Assembly (NCBI RefSeq): GCF_000208745.1
Contig: NC_030854.1
Location: forward strand, 19,715,210 to 19,779,209
Direction: 5' to 3'
Length of the DNA: 64,000 bases
Source of the DNA: Theobroma cacao
Lineage: Eukaryota > Streptophyta > Magnoliopsida > Malvales > Malvaceae
Positions within the stretch are counted from its first letter, which is position 1. Each line of letters starts with the position of its first letter. The notes below the pieces were generated by a model that did not search any database, was not told the origin of the DNA, and worked only from the letters and a program-made list of their open reading frames with translations. Both the position numbers and the translations under genes were made by a program. This document shows, piece after piece, positions 51,710 to 63,091 of this stretch.

Positions 51710-52407
51710 TTTAGAAAATTTTGAAGTTGAAACGGACAAGCAAAAAGGAAATCATTGGCATCACTAAAAGAAATGTAATACTTGAAGAAGATTTGACAGT
51801 AGAATTTTTGGTTGGACCAAATATTTGGGTCAAATTTCTAGACAATGCTACGAGGCTCAGTGAAAATGTTAAAATTCTACGTTCAATAGTGATAAAGACA
51901 TTGAGACCATTCAACTCCAAAAATACCTTAGTGATAATGGAATATATGTGGTTTATGCACCATATTAAAAGAGGCACTCTAATTGATTTGGAAAATTTCA
52001 TTTATAGAGATATGGAATCACTAGCTAGAGGAGCATGAAACAAATTAATATATGGAATGGTAATCTTAGTGATATTGGAAAAGTTAAAGGTGGATGTTTC
52101 ATTAGAAAAACTAATGCTAGCCAAAAAGAGCAAAAATCTTGACAAAGCTTCAAGTTGGAAGAATAGGATTCGAGTATGATTCTGTAAGCAACAAATGGAT
52201 AAGGAAAAATGTGCAGCAAAAAGCTCAAGCTCAAGAAAGAGAAAAAACACAGTCAGATGACTAAACATGACTTCGATACACCACAGTCTCTAATGGATTT
52301 CTCACTTCCATATGTATCACCTCCAAAAGTTGGTGGAGGTCCACTTAGTTTGCCAAGCTCAAAGTACAGACTAGAAACTGCATATCATTTCTTTTTTGCT
52401 GAGATGG
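51710..52407 (+). pseudogene. 'Putative plant transposon protein'-type ORF, 5' part
   Basis: An open plus-strand frame (51721-52038) continues in the same frame after a TGA to about 52179, then shifts. The stretch LVIMEYMWFMHHIKRGTLID then NFIYRDMESLARGA and LIYGMVILVILEKLKVDVS resembles the core of the retroelement ORF family also seen at 16045-16797 and 37727-39739. The frame open at 52209-52407 is cut by solo LTR C2 and resumes at 53993. Assignment is by pattern of conserved words, not by search. It could belong to a Tat-type or copia-type element whose other parts are gone. Confidence 0.5.
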
Positions 52408-53992
52408 TGTTGTTGATTTCTCACACAAGTGCACGTATCGCAAACAAGGAATATAGTGATGAAGTAGAGTATCATTCATATAGAGAATTGTTTTAATCCT
52501 TACTTGCTAACTACTAAAATTAACACACCTTAATTTTTTCTAAACAATTAAATTCAAAATTATTATAAAAAATTTAAAATTAATAAACTAAAACTAAAAC
52601 TAATCAAAATTTAATAAGCAAATTTGTTTTATAAAACTCACTTAACTACCTGACCTAAGATTATGATATCTCTCAATATTTTATTTGAATATTGTCTCTT
52701 TCTCTTAACTTAGTTTAATGGACTAAGTTGCTAACTTAGACTACTAAATTATTTACAAGTCTCTGTCGAGTTTCTTATAAAAATATCTCTCCCAATTATA
52801 TGTCTATGCAAATTAATTTGAAGAAAGATTCATGAAGTTCATGTTTTAATCTTGGCTATGTATGGCTTATAACTGTATGTCTACTCTATATGCAAATTAA
52901 ACGACCAAATCAACTAAGTGCATTTGATCATACACTATTTTATTCAAGGTCAACCTAAATCTCCTTCATTAAGGTTTAGCTTAGGTTTTCAGATTAATCC
53001 AATTGGTGATTAGGTAATTTGGAGCATTAAGAATAGAATAGAACAAACTTAAAACCATCAAACATAAGTAAAAGAAATAAATAATTCAGACTACGTATTG
53101 AGTTCAATAATACTCTTAGATAACTAAATTAGTTTCCCATAATGTCACACATAATCATCAAATAAGGTTTAAACATCAAAGCCAAACCAAGAAAATAAAT
53201 AAGTAACAAAAAGAATAAAGAAGCTCAAGAATTGCAATCTTGATCTCTAAATCTTGAATTCGTCGATTTCGTCTCAGCTCCAATAAGATGTTTTTCAATG
53301 ATTTTTGTGGCTAAATCTCAATTATAAATTTGGTGTTTCGTGCCTTCAAAAGTCCTCCAAAACGTTGTATAAATAGGGTGCGAGTTTGAGTCAAGAAAAA
53401 AGTCAGATCTAATAAGGGTATCTTCACTAGACTAGGTAAGTTGTGGCCTACCTTCACCAAGGTCATGGCCTCAACAATTTAAATAGACAAGAAATGTGAC
53501 TTTTAACTTGGGACATCGTGGCATACCTTCTCCAAGGATGCTGCCTTAATTAGGCTACTACAATGCGTCAAATTTGATAACGTTTTTACCACTTCCCAGA
53601 CCGAATTAGGCAAAGTGGTGGACATAAAATTTGTATCTTTTTCTCTTAACTTTCCAATGGTCAAAGCATCACCTCATTTGGAGTTCTGTAGAGATAGTTA
53701 TGGTTGAAATATCGAGACATGTGTACTGAAAGTTTGCACCTCATGAACACTTGACAACTTTTCACCCTTTTAATTGCACACCTACAAAATCAGCAAATTA
53801 ATCAAAAAAAATATATCTTAGGCACATTAACACCAATTTAAGCACAACATTAACTAAGATTAGATTGACTCACCTAATTAACTAACTTAAAATAATTAAA
53901 TAAACTTAATTAATTTTCATGCATTACTACACGAACTAAGCTAAATTATTATTAAAATTAAATCCAAATAACTCTATGTCATTGAGTTATCA
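52408..53992 (-). mobile_element. Solo LTR C2 (Tat family C, 1585 bp)
   Basis: Read on the minus strand it starts TGATAACTCAATGAC and ends AAATCAACAACA. The flanks are a perfect 5-bp duplication, GATGG (52403-52407 and 53993-53997). It splits an ORF, and the frame is regained on the other side once one GATGG is removed. Confidence 0.93.
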
Positions 53993-54254
53993 GATGGATA
54001 CTCAAGAAAGAATACATTTAGAAAACTTAGATGAGGTCAACAAGAAGATGGACAAGATTGTGAATGATCAGGCTATTTGTTTTCAAAAAGTGATAGAAAA
54101 GTACACTCAATCCTTCATTGAGATGAAGAAAGAAGAAGATAAGCTTCACAAAGGAATGATCACAATCTCCAAAAATCAAGTACAAGTCTGTAGGAATCAA
54201 GGAATTTTATCCAAGAATCTTGGAACAAAACCTCCCTTACCTAATCTACCATAA
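53993..54254 (+). pseudogene. 'Putative plant transposon protein'-type ORF, 3' part (coiled-coil-like)
   Basis: The frame reads on from GATGG as MDTQERIHLENLDEVNKKMD and stays open to a stop at 54252-54254. It is rich in Lys, Glu and Gln with heptad-like spacing, as at the C-terminal end of such retroelement ORFs. A Sirevirus-like LTR begins five bases after the stop. Confidence 0.5.
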
Positions 54255-54258
54255 GCAT

Positions 54259-55515
54259 TGTTGGCCCTAATGGAGTGTTAGAGGGTAGTGAATAGCCCTT
54301 AAAAAATATTTTGAAGGGATCTCTTGAGCTTGAAAACTTTTTGTATAATTCTAAAATGGAACGTTTAAAACTTGTTCAAGTTAAGTGGCACCAAGTAGAG
54401 AGAAATGGACAAAACACAAATATTTATAGTGGTTCAGTCCCTTTAAACTATATCCACTACCTTGATATCCCAATCAAGGATTTTCAACCCAACTTCACTA
54501 AACTAGTAGAATTAACAATTTCCACCAAGCTCTTACAAGGTGAGCTTCTAACCTAAGCTCCAAACCTTTACAAGAATCCTTAAGCCTTCCAAGCTTAGTC
54601 TACCCCTTAGAATGCCTCGCACACTTTAAGTAAACAAGAAATGGAGAAGAGATGAAGTGGAATTAATCACCTAACTGATCTAAAATGTACAAGTTTAGGC
54701 TCAATCACTTTACAAAGGATAAGAGTCCAAAACAAGTGTATAATAGGTTTTTGCTCTTTTTGGCTCTCTCAAACTCTTTGTAACTTCTTTTTACCATTTT
54801 TGACCATTGGAGATGCCTTTTATACTTTAAAAAATCAATTCTAATAGTTTGAGATAGAAACTAGCTGTTATAAATAGTTTTTGATTGTTATTTTGTCCTT
54901 TTATGCTTAAATTCAAAATTTGCTGGTAGCGTTCCTTTAACTTGTTAAAGACAAACTTTAACTGATTAAGCTTTCTCTGTCTGCTATACTACTTTCCTAT
55001 GTTAACTAGTCAACTATAGCTCTAACTGATTAAAAACTCTCTATTTTCAAGCAACATTTTTCACCAGCCTTCTTTTATTTGATGAAGGCATCACTCCTTT
55101 TAACTTAATTGATTGAAGTAGGCTCTAACCAATTAGAAATTTTTGAACTTTGAATCTCATGGTTTGGTGCCTTTGAATGGTCAATGATTTTTGAATTTAA
55201 GTTTTGACGTTTCTTGAAACTTCAACTTTGACCTTTAACCAATTAACTCCTCTACCTTAACTGATTAAAAGGCTTTTGTTTTGTACTCATGTAGTGCCAT
55301 GAATTGCCTTAACTGATTAATGCAACATGCTCACCAGTTAATAGTTTTTCGTTATCACTTGTTCTTTGTTGATGTAATTGATTAATCATTTTTGTATCAT
55401 GGCAAGATTTTTAGCTTGCTTTCAAACAACATTTTCATTAAAGGATTCAATCTTAATCCTGCACAGTTAAATAATGTAGTTAGACATCAAAGAATGAGGA
55501 ATGTTTTGTTATCTT
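54259..55515 (-). repeat. Second, diverged Sirevirus-like LTR (3' edge uncertain)
   Basis: It starts TGTTGGCCCTAATGGAGTG and follows the same plan as the LTR at 35812. There is an opening stretch ending in AATAGCCC, a TATTTATAGTGGTTC block near 54421 and a palindrome-rich part (about 54940-55400). It closes with CACAGTTAAATAATG and GAATGAGGAATGTTTTG. The expected GCCAACA end is missing, so the edge at about 55515 is a truncation. The palindromes here have the core TTAACTGATTAA or TTAACCAATTAA instead of TTAGTCGACTAA. Confidence 0.65.
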
Positions 55516-55524
55516 TTTAAGGTA

Positions 55525-56684
55525 CAGTATTTAAGTTAGTACATCAAGGAGTAGTTGGCAAGGGACAAGCCTTTGTTTTTACTTTAACAGCTTAGGACGT
55601 TCTGATGACCAATGTTGTGGTTTCAGGTATCCCTCTTATTTTTGGTTTTGAAGCACTTGCTTTATTTGATCTTGGGTCTACACATTCCTTTGTATCTCCA
55701 TGTTTTGCTGCAAAATTAGGTGTTGATCATACTTTGATGGAAATTGGTTTGGTAATAACTACTCCACTTAAGGAGATATTTGTTGCTTAATTTGAGTATA
55801 CGTCTTGTGTAGTTCAAATAAGGAATAAGGACACACAAGCCACTTTGATTTTGCTCAATACATTGGCCTTTGATGTGCTTTTGGGTATAGATTTGCTATT
55901 GCCAAATTTCGCTAGCGTGGATTGCTATCACAAAATAATTTGATTTGATTACCTAGGGGAGTCGTCTTTTAGTATTCAAGGTGATTGCAATGTTGCTTTA
56001 AACAATGTGGTTTCCAACATGATGACAAGGAAATTGTTGCAACATGGATGCCAAGGATTTTTGGTGATTATTAGAGGTACTTAGGTAGAGGTCAGAAGTA
56101 CGGCCAATGTGCCTATAGTTAAGGAGTTTCTTGATGTGTTTTTGAAAGAACTACTAGACTTACCTATGATAGGGAGGTTGAGTTTTGTATAGAATTGGTA
56201 AAGGATACTCGACCAATATCCATTCCACCATACCATATAACACTAGTAGAACTTAAGGATCAGTTGGAAGATTTATTAGACAAGGGTTAATAATGCGTCA
56301 CCATGGGCCAGTACTGTTTGTAAGGAAAAAGGATGGATCACTTAGGCTATGCATCTATTATCGATGGCTTAATAAGGTAACAATAAAGAATAAGTATCCA
56401 CTTCTTCGTATTGATGATTTCTTTGATCAGTTGTTGGGAGCCTAGTGTTTCTTCAAGATTGATCTTCGTTTTGGTTACCATAAACTCAACATTAGGCAAG
56501 AGGATGTGCCTAAGACTAGAATTTGTATCAGGTTCGGACATTATGAGTTTTTGGTTACATCATTTGGTCTTACAAATGCCTCGATAGCTTTTATGGACAT
56601 GATGAATTGGATGTTCAAACCATATTTGGACAATTTCGTGGTAGTATTCATTGATGACATTTTGGCAGACTCGAAGAGTAAGGA
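55525..56684 (+). pseudogene. Ty3/gypsy protease and reverse transcriptase, first part (GyF)
   Basis: A plus-strand pol remnant. The protease part has ALFDLGSTHSFVSPCFAAKL, where DLGS stands for the usual D-S/P-G-S active site. A linker with NVPIVKEFLDVF follows. The RT part, in shifting frames, shows [39 protein letters not shown] and the active site region VVVFIDDIL. Stops at 55787 onward and several frameshifts kill it. It is cut at 56684, just after SKSK, by solo LTR E1 and resumes after 62046. Confidence 0.88.
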
Positions 56685-58270
56685 TGTCACACCCTAATTT
56701 TTAGGCCATGACCGGTGCATGGGCTTAGTGGGCATAGCCCACTAAGCCCAAGCAATCCTATTTATATAACCTATTCATCATTCTATCAAATGCTCCTAAA
56801 GTCACATTTCATAATTCCAACCTACAAGTACTTTGATAATGTGCTACAACAATCAAATACTTATATTTATATTAACCCAAAATAATGTTAACTATTGCCA
56901 ACTCATAGTGGCACTACCAATCAAAATATACATATATTGTCTAAGACATATATCTTAGTAATTTACATCGCGTTTATCTTAGCAAAGGTACAGTTATTGA
57001 ATGCTGAGATACCTACCAAGGAGACGAATCTACATGGACATCTCGACCTAGGTTCGAACTGCCTCCTGATCTGAAAACATGAAGTTGAAAACAGTGAGTA
57101 TAAACCTAGTGAGTGAACATGGGAACAAGCAAACGATAAGGAAAGTTTAAAAATCATGGTACACTATATTAAAAAACAATGCAATTTAGTTTAATTCTTA
57201 TTAAAACCCCTCATTTAAACCCTTAGTTGTTTAATCACATGATGATGAAGGATCCATGAACAACAAAGAATTTGAAAAGTGAAACTTTTAGTAGCATTCA
57301 AGCAAGTCAAGCGAAATGATTGATCCTTGCCATAGTACAAAGGCATTCTTGCTGCCTGAGGGTTTCTTGCTGCAGCGAGAATCCATTTTCGCTAGAGCAA
57401 GAAGCAGGGCTGGTTCACGCCCCACCACTCAAGAGTTTCTCACTACAGCGAGAATCCATTTTCGCTATAGCGAGATTCAAGTTAGATGAAAATAAAGGGG
57501 TTTTCACATGCCACAAAAATCTATTCTTGCCATATTGAACATCAAATTGAACACATTGACAAAAATCAAGTTTCAACAGTCAATGCAATCACATATTAAT
57601 TCCAAACCTCTCTATATAGTAAATATATGTCACGACCCAATTTTTCGGGCCATGACCGGCACATGAGCTCAGTGAGCATAGCTCACTAAGCCCAAGCAAG
57701 CCTATATATTTACCTTTGCTTAACAAATTTATCATATCATGCATACACACACACCTTTTTCCGGGTGTGAACATAGCCAAAACACAATGGCATTATTGAT
57801 AATAATATACATGCACTATACGAGTCATGTATTTAGCAATTTACATTGCATATACATATTCACATTGTTAGATTGTATTCACAATACAAAAGGACCCATG
57901 ACTTCTAGCGGAGACATTTACAATAAAAAGGATTACTATCAAATGCCAGACACATACCCAGGAGATGCACTACGGGGACTCCTCGATCTAGGGTCCAACA
58001 GTCACCTGATCTGAAAACATGAATTTTTCTAAAATGTGAGTACAATACTCAATTAGTGAACAAAAAAGGAACAAGCATACCATAAGGAATGTTTATCGAA
58101 ATCATGATGCATTCATTTTCTCAAAACCATGCAATTGTTTTAGCTCCTTTAAACCCCTCATGTAAACCCTATATGAGTAAATCACTTTACAAAAATCCAT
58201 GCTCAACTATGGTACCAAAGAAATGAGAAATATGGCAAAAACCCACAAGTTAACAAAATGGACAGAAAGT

Positions 58271-58339
58271 TTCTCGCTGTAGCGAGAACTAGTTTTGGTG
58301 AAGGCCCTCAAACCTGAGAGTTTCTCGCTACAGCGAGAA
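58271..58339. repeat. Two perfect dyads TTCTCGCT-NN-AGCGAGAA in LTR E2
   Basis: They lie at 58271-58288 (spacer GT) and 58322-58339 (spacer AC), with a shorter related word at about 58349. Similar, less perfect words occur in E1 (57355-57480), and a remnant lies near 63782 in G2. Confidence 0.85.
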
Positions 58340-58567
58340 TGAATTTCACTGCAGCGAAACAGAGCAACAAGAGAAAAATTTCCCTTCACTCAACAAAAGG
58401 GCCATCCTACTAAACCAACAAAATCAACATAAAACTCATGGAAATTCCTAAAGTGCAATGTATCAAATTTCACATATATGTCAACCATATATCACATTCA
58501 TGAGCTTTCATTTCATAAGTCTAGATATGCATAATTAGAAAGACAAACATCAATATCATCATAATCA

Positions 58568-58760
58568 CACCCGGCTCATGTACATCTACCCACATCGTGC
58601 ACATAGTCGGCACCATCGTGTGCATCCCCCCACATTGTGCACAATCAGTGACATCGTGTACATCCCCCACATCGTGCACATGGGCAATATCATCATCCAC
58701 CTCTCACGCCACCATCATCACCGGCATGTGCATCCCCCCACATCGTGCACACACACACGG
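58568..58760. repeat. CATGTGCA/CCCCACATCGTGCACA repeat array in LTR E2
   Basis: Short diverged units built on CATCCCCCCACATCGTGCAC recur irregularly every 35 to 60 bases. The array corresponds in position to the 55-bp minisatellite of the GyB LTR. Confidence 0.75.
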
Positions 58761-61700
58761 TTACAATCATTATACACAATATCATTCATCATGCATAACA
58801 CACATATATATATATCATCATATTGCAATAATGCATGAATCCATAGCAATCACATATCACAACATCAAACCATTTAACAAAAGCTTGTTCCCAAGGTACA
58901 TTTTCTAAGACAAGTTGGATAGAATCTTTCATATTCCCCAAAACAAGTTTGAAATGCAAGTCCACTCACTGATATCGAAAATCCAAATTTTGGGTGCACT
59001 CGAACTAATAGTCCTCAGGCGTAATTCCTTTGCCTTTTCCGGACGTCTCACTACCTTGACAAATAACAAAGTCAAGAGATTTACTATATTGTCCCTAAAT
59101 TGATATAAACTAATTTAAATTACAAATGCTTGATATGTAAATGCAAAAATACGTCTGATTACCGCTTAATTACGGTATCGATTAAATTCGACTGATCATC
59201 GATTAATTGACGATTGTATCCAAATCACCTCCATATTTATCCATTTCTCCTCTAATACCTTAATTTACCACATACCATTTAAATAAAGCTAAATTCAGCA
59301 TTAGAACCCTCACAGTTCCTTATAGAAAAATTTGGTCATTTGGTGCACTAGCACCAAAATTTTTTCTACATAACCGTTTCACCTTAATTCATCATTTTCC
59401 AAGCCCTTTTCCCTGAAATAAAAACAATCCCCCATTGATATTCAGCTCTCATGGTTCGACCAACAAGAAACCCTAGAGAAATTGAATATTTCCTTTGTGT
59501 TTTTGTTCATAACCATGCTTCACTATCCCTAAACACTAACATAGTCTAAAATCAAATTATTTTAACAACAATTCCTCTTCCATACCCTTTTTCAGAATTG
59601 AATTCATCATGATAACTCAATATTCAACCATGGAAATCAAGAACAAAAGCATGGGTAAGCTAGGTATCAAGGAGAATTAAAGAAATTCTAACTTACCTAG
59701 CTTGTTTCCTTGATTTCTTCACTTTTCCTTTGAATTTTCACCTAGGTTTTTCTTGTTTTTCTCTTTGTTCTTCCTTTGTTCTTATTGCTGGTTGCCTAGG
59801 CCATTTATGGTGAGAGAATTGGGGATTTAATGGGCTGATTTCTATAGAAAATAATAAAATAATCAAGCATGCCACGTGTCACATGCTTATTGGCCCAATT
59901 TTTTAACTTTTTGATTTTTCTTCTTAATTTTCCACCACAAATATTCTGGTATTTATCGAATCCTGCCACAATTAAAATCCCTTGGTCTTGACAAGTGCTG
60001 GGGCAAAAAATTTACCGATTTGCCCCCAGGCAAAAAAATTACGATTTTGCCCCTATACTCCGAAATGTACCGAAATCACATTATTTCTACTTTTCAACCT
60101 CAAATAACACTAATATTGATCAATATTAACCAAATGGGGCAAAAATATCATTTTATAAAAATTTCCATTTAGTCCACTAGTGGCAAATTTATCATTTTGC
60201 CCTTATGCTCCAAAAATACCATGAATCACAATTTTTCACTGCTAAACATCATTTTTATACTCCAATAATCATAATTATATTTCATATAATTTTTCTTGGT
60301 CAAATGTGATCAAATCTTGGCTAAAAATCTCCATTTTATCATCAAATGGTAAAATAACCGTTTTGTCCCTAATCGGTCAATTTTCCTAATGGACTCCAAA
60401 CTAGACCTTGAACTGCAAATCACTATTCTAAGCCATTCTATGTGTTTCAAACTTTTCAAATTCCTCTTAGAATTTCTATTTGAAATAGTTCAAGGTTCGA
60501 TTTAACTTAGTTGTACCACTCGGTACAATACCGTCTTTTAATCGAGCTTGACAGGGTCTCACAATATATATAAGCATAAACACCACCACCGCCTCACCTA
60601 GCTCATGTGCACTCCCACACCGCACATAGCCGAAGTCATCGTGTGCATTCCCCACATCATGCATAGCTAATACCATTGTGTGCATCCCTCCACATCACAC
60701 ACAAGTAATATCATCATTCACACTTCTGCACCCGTCATCACCAACATATGCTCCCCCACATTGCGCACATGCACGGCTATACTTATTACACAATATCACC
60801 TCTCAATGCACAACACATATATGTTTATATCAACATAATAAAGGAGTACAAGGATTCATCACAGTCACATTTCACAATACAACGCAAAAAAAAAAAAATG
60901 TTTCATCAAGGGCTTGTTCTCGTGTGCATTTTAAAGAAAAATCAATTAAAATATTTCAAGTGATTCATTCAAACATATATACATTTACCCAAAACATTTT
61001 AATGCAAGTTCACTCACTTGTTTTTGCTAATGCTTTTGGATCGACTAATGCTTCAAGTGAAGGTGTGGGGCCTCGTTGGAACCAATCACACATAGTAATA
61101 TCACAAACCAACTCAATTTACATAAATATAATTCTAAAAGCTAGTTCCTAAATCAAGCTCTACTAGTTTTTCCTAACTAGTTTCCAATTGCTATTTGACT
61201 AGCCATTTATTTGTATTACTCTAGTCACACTAGAAATAAATAAACAACTCTCCACAATAAAACAGCCCATAAATCAAATTATTGACCTTCATCAACAAAT
61301 TAGAAATAAACCCTAACTCATTACTCACCTTAGGGTTTCTTTATAGTTGAATTCTTTTTCAAAAGCTTTCAAACTATTGTGCAAAATCTCTCTTTCTTTT
61401 CTAGAACGTCCAGCTAGTGAGAGAAAGTATTAAGGAAAGGCTTTTGAGGGTTCTTGAGGTGTAGAAGTGGAAGAGCATGAAAACCCCATGAAAAGGTATA
61501 GAAAAACATGAGAAATGGAGTTAATTTGGGAAAGCTATAAAGGTTTCAAGGGAGGCTTCCATGGAAGGTGCAAAGAAACATGAAATGGAGAGAAGGATGG
61601 AAAGAAGAAGAAGAGCTGTTGGAAAAATGAGAAGAAGCTGCTAGAGAGTTAGATATTTATGCCTAAAGTTTATCTAATTTCTCACATAAATTACCCAAAT

Positions 61701-62046
61701 GCCCTTAACAAGGTCACTATCTTCCCCTTACCTTTATACAATCTTTTTACTTCTTTGACACGGAGACAAAGTTCATAATAGTCTAGAAATATTCAAGTTC
61801 ACGAAAACGTAAAAATTTAAACTCGAGATGAAAAATGACCATTTTTCCCCTAGTATGGAAATTATTAGTATTTCTATCTTTTTCATTCATTTTACCATCA
61901 TTCATCTATTCCTTAGGCCTACTTAGACCTTAATAACATTAGAAAGCTATCTTCAGGAGCTCACCATGAGAAATGATAAAATTGCCCCTAGTTTGTGTTA
62001 TCGTGTCTACTTCTAGTTATGGGTCTATAGAGGTCGAGGTTTCACA

Positions 62047-62688
62047 AAGAAGGAACATGAACGACATCTTAGGATTGTGCTTCAAGTGTTGAGAGATCAT
62101 TAATTACATGCCAAATTCTCCAAGTGTGAGTTTTGGCTTGGTAGTGTTAGCATCTTAGGTCATGTGATTTCTAAGGAAGGAGTTATGGTAATCCTAAAGA
62201 AAATAGAGGCGGTGGGGAAATGGCCAAGACCAACCTCTGTGATGGAGATTCATAGCTTTTTAGGTTTAGTAGGATATTATAAACAATTTGTCAAGGATTT
62301 CTTTAAACTTGCAGCATCAATAACTAGACTAACTCAAAAGAATGTGAAGTTCCAATGGAATGATGCTTGTGAGGAGAGTTTAGAAAGCTCAAAAGTTGTC
62401 TTACTTCAGCTCCTGTACTTAGCCTACCGCATGGAGTATGTAGATTTAGGGTTTATTGTAATGCCTCACATGTTGGTTTGGGATATGTGTTGATGAAACT
62501 TGGCAAGGTCATAGCCCACACCTCTAGATAGTTGAAAAAACATGAGCAAAATTATTCTACTCATTACTTAGAGATGGCTGCCATTGTGTTCGCATTCAAG
62601 ATTTAGAGACATTACCTTCGATTTATGAGATCTGCATCGATCATAAGAGTCTCAAGTATGTCTTTGAGCAAAGAGATCTCAATCTTAG
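62047..62688 (+). pseudogene. Ty3/gypsy reverse transcriptase end and RNase H (GyF, second part)
   Basis: This continues the RT cut at 56684. It has HERHLRIVLQVLRDH, FSKCEFWLGSVSILGHVIS, then FLGLVGYYKQFVKDF in the open frame 62164-62493. A frame-shifted RNase H follows with GYVLMKLGKVIAHTSR, YSTHYLEMAAIVFAFKI and HKSLKYVFEQRDLNL. RNase H removes the RNA strand during reverse transcription. The gene is cut at 62688 by LTR G1; integrase should lie beyond the window. Confidence 0.88.
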
Positions 62689-63091
62689 TGTCACAGCCCA
62701 AAACCTGGGCCATGACCGACACATGGGCCCAATGGGCACAGCCTGCTAAGCCCAAGCAAGCCTCTTTATGAAATCTTGTTCATCATTTCATTACGTCACC
62801 ATTCCTAAACCACAAATCTTGATTCTCAACTATGCATATTTCAGTAACATACATGGCAACTAAATAATTATATTTGTATTAACCCAAAATATTGTCATTC
62901 ATTCATTACCATCTCATAATGGCGTCATCAATCCAAATATACATCTATTGTTTGTAACCTAAATCTCAACGATTTACATCGAGTATATATATATACGTAC
63001 AAAAAACTTCTGACAACTAGCGGAGTGACCTTGGGTGAGGGTATGGCTATTGATTGCCAAAATACCTACTAAAGGGTGAATGCACATGAAC
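62689..63091 (-). repeat. LTR G1, first part, inserted in GyF RNase H
   Basis: It starts TGTCACAGCCCAAAACCTGG and follows the GyB/E type wording (GGGCCATGACC, CCCAAGCAAGCCT). The preceding bases are CTTAG. It is interrupted at 63091 by LTR G2, and its other end lies outside the window. Confidence 0.75.

Larger units (their letters stand above)
57628..60563 (-). mobile_element. Solo LTR E2 (2936 bp) nested in E1
   Basis: It starts TGTCACGACCCAATTTTTC and ends CAGGGTCTCACA, with perfect flanks ATATA (57623-57627 and 60564-60568). Its low-coordinate half (with GGCCATGACCGG and CATGTGCATCC arrays) resembles the GyB LTR. Its other half, from about 58960, resembles the GyA LTR, including TTGTACCACTCGGTACAATACC near the end. 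Donor-like ACTCAC (minus) lies near 58965 and acceptor-like TTTTCAG (minus) at 58011-58017. Confidence 0.9.
56685..62046 (-). mobile_element. Solo LTR E1 (own sequence 56685-57627 and 60569-62046) in gypsy RT
   Basis: It starts TGTCACACCCTAATTTTTAGG and ends GGTCGAGGTTTCACA. The flanks are AAGGA (56680-56684) and either AAGAA directly after the end or AAGGA three bases later (62050-62054), so the exact end is uncertain by three bases. The RT frame rejoins across it. It carries imperfect hairpin words of the TTCTCGCT..AGCGAGAA type at about 57355-57480. The window at 61020-62046 has no gene. Confidence 0.75.
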
